Of a stretch of 64,000 bases of DNA, positions 39,073 through 46,742 are shown in pieces. Source of the DNA: Nocardioides sp. TF02-7 (GTDB lineage: Bacteria; Actinomycetota; Actinomycetes; Propionibacteriales; Nocardioidaceae); NCBI RefSeq assembly GCF_022437945.1, contig NZ_CP092535.1, positions 248,001-312,000 of the forward strand, in the 5' to 3' direction. The notes beneath the pieces were generated by a model that worked only from the letters and a program-made list of their open reading frames with translations, was not told the DNA's origin and did no database searches. How positions within the stretch are numbered: the first letter of the stretch is position 1; each line of letters opens with the position of its first letter. The position numbers and the translations under genes were made by a program.

Positions 39073-41216
39073 CTACCGGAACGCCGCGGCCATCTCGTCG
39101 TGGAGGTACGGCGCCAGGCTGCGCGCGAAGTAGCCGACGAGGTGGTTCTCGTCCTCGTAGGCGACGACCCCGCCGATCACCGAGTGGCAGCGCAGCGGGC
39201 CGCAGAAGAACCGCAGCAGGTCCACCCCGTGCACGCGCGGGTCGTCGGCGGCGCGGGCCGCTCCGAGGAGCGGGTCGGGCGACGCGGCCCGGCGCACCGG
39301 CGCGGTGCAGGGCGCCTCGTCGGTGCCGGCCTCCATGACGCAGGTCGGCAGGTCCCCCTGCGCATCCGCGGGACGTCGCCGAGGACGACCACCTCCTTGC
39401 CGGCCTCGACCCACTGCCGCCACACCTCGACGTACCCCTCCTCCATGGCGCGCAGCACCGCCGGCGTGGCGAACTGACGGGAGGTGTCGGCGCCGTCGAC
39501 GGTGTAGTTGCGGCTGTTGGCCGAGGTGATCACGACGTCGATCGTCGGGTCGGCGGCGACCTCGTCGGCGACGGCCTCGTTCCAGGCGCGGCAGCTGTCG
39601 ACGTACTCCGGGTAGTTGCGGGTCCGCACTGCCGCGGCCGTCACGGGGCACGAGCCCTTGAGCATCGTCACGACGTTCCACCGGTGCTCGACGGCGAGCT
39701 CGTCGATCGCGGGCACCCAGTGCCGGCCGTGGGAGTCGCCGACGAGCGCCACCCGCAACCGCGCCTCCTCGCGCGGGACGCCGAACTCGCAGGTCTGCAG
39801 CTCGGGCCGGTCGGCCCGCTGCAGGCAGGAGCTGCCCCACGTCGGCTCGTCCTCGTAGGTGCGGGCCTGGAGCAGCGCCGAGTCGGGCCACCGCAGCCGG
39901 AACCGGTCCTCGCACCGGTTGGCCATCGCCCGCGCGCCGAAGCACGGGTCGTTGGAGGCGAGCGCCGCCTCGATGTCGTCGAGCACCCGGTCGCGCCGCT
40001 CCTCCACCGACCCGCTGCCGAGCTGCGTCACGACGACGACCACCGCCATGCCGATGGCCGCCGGCACGAACGTACGGCGGGCGGGGCCGGTCACCAGCCA
40101 GCCCGCGCGGCGCACCGGGTCCTCGACGAACCGGGTGCTGGCCCACGAGACGAGCAGGAGGACGGCGAGCAGCAGGAGCCGATCGGCGGAGTCGAGGGGC
40201 GCGCCGAGGGCGTCGGGGAGGATGACGACGGGCGGCCAGTGCCACAGGTAGAGCGAGTAGGAGATCGCTCCGACCCAGAGCCCGGCCGCCAACGCCGGGC
40301 GGAGCAGGACGGGCACCCGGGACAGGAACGCGTCACCGGCCCAGATCACCGCGGCGGCGCCGAGCACCGGCGCCAGCGCCACCCAGCCCGGCACCGGGCT
40401 GGCCTCGTCGAACACCACGGTCGAGCCCAGCAGCGCCGTCCACCCGACCAGCGCGACCACGTGGCGGCCGCGGACGAGGGTCGGGACGAACGCGAGGAGA
40501 CCGCCGATGCCGAGCTGCCACATCCGCGCCGGGGTCACGAAGTACGCCGCGGTCGGCTGCTCGGCGGTGATCCACACCGAGTAGGCGAGCGACGCCGCCG
40601 CGACCGCGCCGAACGCGGCGGCGACCGCCGCTCGCGGCCGTCCGAGCAGCCGGCCGACGGCGTACGCGCCGAGGGCGACCAGCGGCCACACGACGTAGAA
40701 CTGCTCCTCCAGCGACAGGGACCAGTAGTGGGTGACCGGCGACGGCGACTCCGTCGAAGCGAAGTAGTCCTGCGCCTCCGCCGCGAGCAGCCAGTTCTGG
40801 AAGTACAGCGCCGACGCGGCGATCTCGCGGAGCACGTCGTCCCAGCGGGTGGCGGGGAGGAACAGCATCGTCGCACCGGCGGTGACGACCAGCACCAGGA
40901 GGCTCGCCGGCAGCAGCCGCCGCGCCCGGCGCGCCCAGAAGCCACGGAGCCCGATCCGGCCGGTGCGGTCGAGCTCGCGGAGCAGGTGGGCGGTGATCAG
41001 GTAGCCGGAGATGACGAAGAAGACGTCGACCCCCAGGTAGCCGCCCGTCAGCCGGCTCGGCCACAGGTGGTTGACGACGACCGCCAGGACCGCCGCTGCG
41101 CGGAGCAGCTGGATCTCGGGCCGCAGGCCCGACGACCGTCCGGCCGCCGCCCCGGCCGCCCCGGCGCCCTCGCCCTCGGGACCGGCGACGCGGTCCGAGG
41201 CGGCGGGGGCGGTCAT
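39073..41216 (-). CDS. Acyltransferase-3/SGNH O-acyltransferase (OafA-like; one frame break)
   Basis: Transfers acyl (usually acetyl) groups to envelope glycans across the membrane. The N-terminal acyltransferase-3 domain, about ten helices, has RPEIQLLRAAAVLAVVVNHL, GGYLGVDVFFVISGYLITAH, FWARRARRLLPASLLVLVVT and SPVTHYWSLSLEEQFYVVWP. The extracytoplasmic SGNH domain has RVALVGDSHGRHWVPAIDEL (nucleophile Ser), ITSANSRNY and a terminal Asp/His block near YEDENHLVGYFARSL. A GGGGG run near 39355 lacks one base; the repair gives RGDLPTCVMEAGTDEAPC. ATG at 41216. About 714 residues. Confidence 0.9.
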
Positions 41217-41287
41217 GTGGCGCCATTGTGCCAAGATGGTGGGCGGGCCTGACGGCCCGCTCCGACCGAGGACCGAGGGGGACGCCG

Positions 41288-42013
41288 GTGACCGACGCAG
41301 CTGCTGCGCAGGCGGGCGGTCCCACCTTCGCCGACCTCCGTCGCTACTACCGCAGCCGGCTGGCGATGTCGCGCGCGATCGTCGTGCTGCCCGAGCACGG
41401 CTGCGTCTACGTGAAGAACCAGAAGGCCGGCTGCTCGACCATGACGCTGTGGCTCGACCGCGTGCACACCGGCGAGCACGACTTCATGACCCAGCGGGTG
41501 CACCGCGACAACCGGCTGCCCAAGCCCAAGGACGTCGGCTGGCCCGAGGTGGTCCGGATGCTCGCCGGCGGCGCGTTCCGGTTCAGCTTCGTGCGGGAGC
41601 CGCTCGCCCGGGCACGGTCCACCTGGTACGCCAAGGTCGTCCGGCAGCAGCACTACCGCGCGGGGCTGCAAGAGGTGCTCGGGCTCCCCGTCGACCCGGA
41701 GAGCCCGCTGACGTTCGAGCAGTTCGTCACCGCGATCGAGCAGCAGGACCCGCTCACCGAGATGGACCCCCACTGGCGCCCCCAGCACGTCAACCTGCTC
41801 CACCCGCTCGTCGACTACGACCACATCGGCCGGCTCGAGAGCTTCGACGCCGACCTCGCCGTGATCAGGGAGCACGCCGGCCTCCCGGACGTCCCGGTGA
41901 CGATCCCCAACTCCCGCAAGGACGGCCAGCCCGACCCCTACGCCGGCCGCCCCGACCTCGTGCGACGCGTCGAGGCGCTCTACGCACAGGACTTCGAGCT
42001 CTACGGCTACTGA
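41288..42013 (+). CDS. Sulfotransferase, carbohydrate (Sulfotransfer_2) type
   Basis: An intact protein of 241 residues. HGCVYVKNQKAGCSTMTLWL is the 5'-phosphosulfate motif of the carbohydrate sulfotransferase group and FRFSFVREPLARARSTWYAK the 3'-phosphate motif (Arg...Ser). The remainder (WRPQHVNLLHPLVDYDHIGR, ESFDADLAVIREHAG) is typical of family-2 sulfotransferases, which act on sugars. GTG at 41288 has GAGGGGG upstream. It belongs to a different family from the three HIGxxKTxT sulfotransferases nearby, implying more than one sulfation position or acceptor. Confidence 0.87.
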   Translation: MTDAAAAQAGGPTFADLRRYYRSRLAMSRAIVVLPEHGCVYVKNQKAGCSTMTLWLDRVHTGEHDFMTQRVHRDNRLPKPKDVGWPEVVRMLAGGAFRFSFVREPLARARSTWYAKVVRQQHYRAGLQEVLGLPVDPESPLTFEQFVTAIEQQDPLTEMDPHWRPQHVNLLHPLVDYDHIGRLESFDADLAVIREHAGLPDVPVTIPNSRKDGQPDPYAGRPDLVRRVEALYAQDFELYGY

Positions 42014-42083
42014 GCGCGCGGGCGGCGACGCGCCGGCCCGGCCGGCGTACGCTGGTCACGGCCGGCTGACCGGAGGGCGCGCG

Positions 42084-42857
42084 ATGATCGACAACGAGGT
42101 CTACGACCGCGACGGCGCCGGCTGGTGGGACGAGGACAGTTCCCTCAACATGCTGCACGGCAGCATGACGCCGGGCCGGCTCCGGTACTTCCGCGGGGTG
42201 CTCGACCGGTTGCGGCTCGACCCCGGTGCGCTGCGCGCGCTCGACGTCGGGTGCGGCGGCGGGTTCCTGGCCGAGGAGTTCGCCCGCCTGGGCGCGCAGG
42301 TCGTCGGCGTCGACCCCTCCTCGGTGTCGATCGACACCGCGCGCCGCCACGCCGCCGAGGTGGGCCTCGAGATCGACTACCGGGTCGGGTCCGGCGAGAG
42401 CCTGCCGGTCACCGACGGGGAGTTCGACCTCGTCTACTGCTGCGACGTGCTCGAGCACGTGTCGGACCTCCCCCGCGTGCTCGCCGAGATCTCCCGCTCG
42501 CTGACGCCCCGCGGCGTCTTCCTCTTCGACACCGTCAACCGGACCCGGGCGAGCAAGATGGTCGCGATCAAGACGATGCAGGAGTGGCGGCTCACCCGGA
42601 TCATGGACGTCCCCATCCACGACTGGGACATGTTCATCACGCCCGACGAGCTGGAGACCGGCCTGCGTGACGTCGGGCTGCAGGTGCGCGAGGTGGTCGG
42701 CCTCGGACCTCGCGCGAACCCGCTCGCGCTCGTGACGAACCTCCGCAGGGCGAAGGCGGGGAAGATCTCCTACGGCGAGCTCAGCCGCCGGCTGGACTTC
42801 GGACAGGTCAGGAGCACGCAGGTGTCCTACATGGGGTTCGCCGTCAAGGGCGCCTGA
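42084..42857 (+). CDS. Class I SAM methyltransferase, UbiG-like
   Basis: A 257-residue protein with RALDVGCGGGFLAEEFARLG (SAM motif I), VVGVDPSSVSIDTARRHAAE, GEFDLVYCCDVLEHVSDLPR and LTPRGVFLFDTVNRT, close in pattern to the 3-demethylubiquinol O-methyltransferase group. Actinobacteria use menaquinone and the gene follows a sulfotransferase by 70 bp, so methylation of a glycan or lipid acceptor is at least as likely as quinone work. Complete, ATG start with GGAGG upstream. Confidence 0.85.
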   Translation: MIDNEVYDRDGAGWWDEDSSLNMLHGSMTPGRLRYFRGVLDRLRLDPGALRALDVGCGGGFLAEEFARLGAQVVGVDPSSVSIDTARRHAAEVGLEIDYRVGSGESLPVTDGEFDLVYCCDVLEHVSDLPRVLAEISRSLTPRGVFLFDTVNRTRASKMVAIKTMQEWRLTRIMDVPIHDWDMFITPDELETGLRDVGLQVREVVGLGPRANPLALVTNLRRAKAGKISYGELSRRLDFGQVRSTQVSYMGFAVKGA

Positions 42858-42887
42858 GGCCGGACGAAAGAAGACCCGAGAAAGGCC

Positions 42888-42917
42888 TTGCATTCGAACG
42901 TTTGTTCGATCTAGAAT
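42888..42917 (+). promoter_or_regulatory. Promoter with LexA SOS box before the DUF222/HNH gene
   Basis: TTGCAT (42888-42893) and TAGAAT (42912-42917) form a housekeeping-type promoter with an 18-bp spacer. A perfect palindrome TCGAACGTTTGTTCGA (42894-42909) fills the spacer. It matches the actinobacterial/Firmicute LexA site CGAAC-N4-GTTCG. Repression by LexA and DNA-damage induction are inferred. 13E12-type DUF222 genes carry SOS boxes in mycobacteria. Confidence 0.85.
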
Positions 42918-43099
42918 GGGTGCAGGTCGCGGACCGGAGCCCCTTCTGGGGGAGGAGGAAGGCGACCGAGTTCTGCGAATCGGACCAACTGTCGCCACCT
43001 GCTTCCCACGGCGGGTGGATGTGTCATTGCGCCTGTGAGTGCCTCCGGCAGGATGACTGTGGAAACACACTCGTCTGCCCTGCCTTGGAGAAGATCTCG

Positions 43100-44239
43100 A
43101 TGTCGCACTCCCCCACCAGCACCGGCACCCACCCGGTGCTGGCCTGCGCCCGGCAGGTGGCTGCGGCGCTGGACGAGGTGGCCGGGGTGGAGGCGACGTT
43201 CATGCCCACGGAGGCGAAGGCGGCGGCGATCACCGAGCTGCACCGGGCCGAGCAGCGGCTCAAGGCGCTGCGGCTGAAGGTCATGGCCGCCTCCAGTGAT
43301 GTGGCCAGCGAGAACGCCGCCGCGGACGTGGGGTCGTGGTTGGCCCACGAGGTGAACGCCGATCTCCGCGATGCCCGGGCGGACCAGCGGCTGGCGAAGG
43401 CGTTGGACGACCGGTTCCCCGTCGTGGCGGCGGCGTTCGCCGACGGCCGGGTGAGTGAGGAGCAGGCGTGGGTGATCGTCCGCGCCGTCGACGCCCTGCC
43501 CAAGCGGGTCGGGCTGCAGGTGAAGGCCGACGCCGAGGAGACCCTCGTCGACTGCGCCGCACAGTTCACCCCCACCCAGCTCCGCATCCTCGGCCGCCAC
43601 ATCCTGCACGTCGTGGCACCGGAGATCGCCGACGAAGAGGATGCGAAGAAGCTGGCCGAGGAAGAAGCATCTGCCGAGGAACGGTCGCGGCTCTCGATCC
43701 GCGACCTCGGCGACGGGACGTCTCGGATCTCCGGGATCATCCCCACCCCCGCAGCGAAACGACTCGACACCTACCTCGACGCCCTCACCAGCCCCCGCCA
43801 CCGCGACCCCGCAGACGAGCAGGACGCGCCGGACCCCGACGAGCCGATGGAGCCGACCACCACCCAGCTACCCGACGGGACCGAGATCCTCGGCTGCCAC
43901 AACGAAGGCGACCGGATCCCCCTACCCCAAGAAGCGCGCCCTCGCGTTCTGCACGCTGCTGGAGCGCCTCGACCCCGACCGGCTCCCCGAGCACGGCGGG
44001 GATGCCACCACCGTCCTGGTCACCGTCACCCTCGAGGACCTGCGCTCCGACCTCGGTGTCGCCGGGCTCATCGAGCCCGACCTCGAACACGGACCCAACC
44101 TGACCGCCGCCGAAGCCCGCCGCCTGGCCTGCAACGCCGCCATCATCCCCGCCGTCCTCGGCACCGACAGCGAGGTCCTCGACCTCGGCCGCACCCGCCG
44201 CCTCTTCACCCCAGCCCAGCGGAAGCTCATCCGAGTCCG
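43100..44239 (+). pseudogene. DUF222/HNH (13E12-type) endonuclease, 5' part, split by IS insertion
   Basis: ATG at 43100 has GGAG nine bases upstream, about 180 bases after the SOS promoter. The DUF222 region runs from HPVLACARQVAAALDEVAGV through LRLKVMAASSDVASENAAAD, VSEEQAWVIVRAVDALPKRV and ISGIIPTPAAKRLDTYLDAL. A CCCCC run near 43921 carries one extra C; the repair gives YPKKRALAFCTLLERLDPDR. The coding sequence reaches RRLFTPAQRKLIRV and is then cut by an IS at 44240. The downstream HNH part resumes in frame at 45501 if the IS and one target copy are removed, so the disruption is recent. The HNH domain suggests a DNA endonuclease linked to the damage response. Confidence 0.85.
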
Positions 44240-44279
44240 GGAGCCTGACCCGGTTCTCCGGACACGGTTGGTTGGGTGA

Positions 44280-45149
44280 TCATGCCGCCGGGGTGGCGGT
44301 GGTGTGAAGGGCTTCGAACTCGACGGGGCTGAGCATGCCGAGGGAGGTGTGCCGGCGGCGCGGGTTGTACCAGGCCTCGATCCACTCAAAGATCGCTCCG
44401 CCGAGCTCGTCGATGGTCTGCCAGGACTGCTGGTCGAGCAGCTCGCGCTGCATGGTCGACCAAAACGACTCGATCATCGCGTTGTCCACCGAGGAGGCGA
44501 CCCGGCCCATGGATCCGAGCAGTCCGGCGTCGCGGAGCCGGTGCCCAAAGACCCACGATGTGTACTGACTGCCCCGGTCGGAGTGGACGATGGTGCCCTC
44601 CGGACGGCGGCGCCAGGTCGCCATCTGCAGGGCATCGACGACCAGGTCAGATCGCATGTGGTCAGCGATCGACCAGCCCACCACGACGCGGCTGAACACG
44701 TCCAGGACCGCGCAGCAGTAGACCTTCCCGCCCCGGGTCGGGTGCTCGGTGATGTCGGTGCACCACAAACGATCCGGCCCCTCGGCAACGAACTTTCGTT
44801 GCACGAGGTCCTCATGGACCGCCGCAGCCGGCCGGTGCCGCTTCTTCGGCCGGTGGCTGATCCCGGCCACTCCTAGCATCCGCATCAGCCGCGCGACCCG
44901 CTTGCGGCCGACCTTGAGACCCATCCCGAGCCGTAGCTCGGCGTGGACCCGTGGCGAGCCATAAGAGCGGCGTGAGTCGGCGTGGATCGCCACGATCGTG
45001 TTCGCCAGGTAGGCGTCGGCGAGGTCACGCTCTGACGGCGGCCGCTTGACCCATTCGTAATAGCCCGACCTGGACACCCCGAGAACCCGGCAGGTCACCG
45101 CGACGTCGAACCCGTCGCCGGCGAGCTCACAGACCAGCCGGTACTTCAT
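44280..45149 (-). CDS. IS3-family transposase OrfB (DDE catalytic subunit)
   Basis: A 289-residue integrase-core protein. LWCTDITEHPTRGGKVYCCA has the first Asp, TIVHSDRGSQYTSWVFGHRL the second, and DNAMIESFWSTMQRELLDQQ the Glu, forming the DDE triad. An HTH-like region (VTCRVLGVSRSGYYEWVKRP) precedes. It overlaps orfA by 4 bp at AAAATGA, a typical site where -1 slippage can make the OrfAB fusion transposase. Complete. Confidence 0.95.
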   Translation of the reverse strand: MKYRLVCELAGDGFDVAVTCRVLGVSRSGYYEWVKRPPSERDLADAYLANTIVAIHADSRRSYGSPRVHAELRLGMGLKVGRKRVARLMRMLGVAGISHRPKKRHRPAAAVHEDLVQRKFVAEGPDRLWCTDITEHPTRGGKVYCCAVLDVFSRVVVGWSIADHMRSDLVVDALQMATWRRRPEGTIVHSDRGSQYTSWVFGHRLRDAGLLGSMGRVASSVDNAMIESFWSTMQRELLDQQSWQTIDELGGAIFEWIEAWYNPRRRHTSLGMLSPVEFEALHTTATPAA

Positions 45150-45433
45150 TTTGGGAGCACGTTCTCCTTGGCGAACAACGCTGCGGCGCGCTTGGTGATC
45201 TCCAGCTCCATCTCCAAGCGCCGGTTCTCCCGACGCAGACGAACCAGTTCCTCACGCTCGTGGGTCGACAACCCTTCCTTGCGGCCGGCGTCGACATCGG
45301 CTTGGGCCATCCAACGACGCAAGCCGGACTCGCTGATCCCGAGATCCTTGGCGACCTGGGCAACCGACGCGCCCGGCTTGCGGGCCTGGTCGACCGCTCT
45401 GCGGCGGAACTCCGGTGGGTATGGTGCAGGCAT
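45146..45433 (-). CDS. IS3-family transposase OrfA (HTH subunit)
   Basis: A 95-residue DNA-binding protein opening MPAPYPPEFRRRAVDQARKP with a helix-turn-helix (SVAQVAKDLGISESGLRRWM) and a C-terminal leucine-zipper-like helix (ELVRLRRENRRLEMELEITK) ending KENVLPK. Recognises the IS ends and provides the first part of the frameshifted transposase. Complete. Confidence 0.94.
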   Translation of the reverse strand: MPAPYPPEFRRRAVDQARKPGASVAQVAKDLGISESGLRRWMAQADVDAGRKEGLSTHEREELVRLRRENRRLEMELEITKRAAALFAKENVLPK

Positions 45434-45500
45434 CTACAGACTCCTCTCCTGCAGCGATCATCGCTACAGATCAGGTGTCCGGGCTACCGGGTCAGGCTCC

Positions 45501-45713
45501 TCCGCGACAAACGCTGCCGCGCCCGAGGCTGTCGAGTGAAACCCCAGTGGTGCGAGATCCACCACCTCCACCCCTGGCGCAACGGCGGCCAAACCAACCC
45601 CCGCCAACGGGGTCTGCCTGTGCGCCTTCCACCACCGCCTCATCGAGAACCCGAGCTATGAGCACCGACGCCTGCCCGACGGCGACCTCCTCATCACCAA
45701 ACGACGAACCTGA
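45501..45713 (+). pseudogene. DUF222/HNH endonuclease, 3' part (HNH domain) after the IS
   Basis: The sequence resumes as RDKRCRARGCRVKPQWCEIH then HHLHPWRNGGQTNPANGVCL and CAFHHRLIENPSYEHRRLPD, ending LLITKRRT with TGA at 45711-45713. Cys-x4-Cys, EIHH and HH...H give a zinc-binding HNH nuclease. A CCCCC run near 45598 has one base extra. With the IS and one TCCG removed, the joint reads KLIRVRDKRCRARGCR without interruption. Cut off from its promoter by the IS, so probably silent. Confidence 0.85.
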
Positions 45714-45767
45714 CCCCCGCCCCCGGGGCGCCAGGGCGCCGGAACCTAGAAATCACCTTCTCCTCCC

Positions 45768-46500
45768 GGACCGCAACCACAAGGGTCGACCCGACACAAC
45801 CCGGCAGCGACCCGCGGACCGCAACCAGGTGCCTCGACCCCCGCGGCGAGCGCCCACGCCTGGCCGTTCGTCCCCACCGCGACCCACGACCACCCGACGC
45901 CCCCCGACGACAGCGACCCCCGGCCACCGACGGTGGCCTAGCGTGCGCTCGACCGGCACCAGGTGCCAGCCCAGCGCACCCCAACGAGCTGTCCTCTTGT
46001 CGACGGCCCCTCTCTCGACCCCCGACCACAGGGGTCGACCCGAAGCAACCCGGCAGCGACCCGCGGGTCGCAACCAGGTGCCTAGACCCCCGCGGCGAGC
46101 GCCCACGCCTGGCCGTTCGTCCCTGCCCCGACCCCACGACGACCCGACGCGGCCCCGACAACGGCGACTCGACTCGATCGAAGGCCTAGCGTGCGCTCCA
46201 CCGGCACCACGTGCCGGCCCAGCGCACCCCAACGAGCTGTCCTCTTCTCGACGGCCCCTCTCTCGACCCCGACCACAAGGGTCGACCCGAAGCAACCCGG
46301 CAGCGACCCGCCGACCGCAACCAGGTGCCTCGACCCCCGCGGCGAGCGCCCACGCCTGGCCGTTCGTCCCCACCACGACCCAAGACCACCCGACGCGCCC
46401 CCGACAAGCACGACCCCAGCCACCAGACCCTTAGCGTGCGCTCCCCGGCACCAGGTGCCAGCCCAGCGCACCCCAACGCCGATCACTCCTCGAAGCCACC
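45768..46500. repeat. Tandem array of about 248-bp units (three copies plus a degenerate fourth)
   Basis: Units begin near 45781, 46030 and 46277 with AAGGGTCGACCC-like sequence, a period of 249 then 247 bp. Each has a conserved block A (through CGCCCACGCCTGGCCGTTCG), a variable stretch of about 60 bp, and a conserved block B starting CTAGCGTGCGCTC with the palindrome GGCACCAGGTGCC and GCGCACCCCAAC. A truncated copy continues to about 46560. Open frames through it are low-complexity and not credible proteins. Function unknown. Confidence 0.8.
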
Positions 46501-46742
46501 TCCCACGACGACCCGACCCGCGGCGCGCGCCCAACGCCCGTCCGTTCGTCCCCACCGGCGCGCCGGCACCGGCGTACGCCGTCAGCGCGACGAGCGGTCC
46601 CGCCTCGCCGTCCCCGCCCGTCCAGGCAGACCAGGTCGCCACCGGGCCCGAGAGCCCGAGGCCGACCGCCACGGGCTCGCCGTACCCGGCCGGCGGCTCC
46701 AGGTCGCCGCGGCGGGTCGCCCGGACCTCCACGGGGCGACGC
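46501..46742 (-). other. Gap after smc with a possible gene remnant
   Basis: Immediately after the smc stop a minus-strand frame with coding-like codon use starts at GTG 46732 (VEVRATRRGDLEPPAGYGEP, then LVALTAYAGAGAPVG). After about 60 residues it runs into the tandem repeat array and loses coding character. It may be the 5' part of a small gene truncated by repeat expansion. No family is recognised. The rest of the gap is degenerate repeat sequence. Confidence 0.35.

Larger units (their letters stand above)
44240..45500 (-). mobile_element. IS3-family insertion sequence (IS407-like), 1261 bp
   Basis: The terminal inverted repeats start GGAGCCTGACCCGGT at 44240 and match the reverse complement of the right end at 45500, continue after three mismatches with CCGGACAC, and total 26 bp. 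A 4-bp target duplication TCCG flanks both sides (44236-44239 and 45501-45504). The element carries overlapping orfA and orfB on the minus strand. The 4-bp duplication and the orfA/orfB layout fit the IS407 subgroup of IS3. Ends and genes look intact, so it may be active. Confidence 0.93.

Noticed and set aside
45753..46376. A 207-codon minus-strand frame through the tandem array as a protein gene
   Set aside because: Gly/Arg-rich, with repeats that do not keep a common frame between units; period 247-249 is not a multiple of three throughout.
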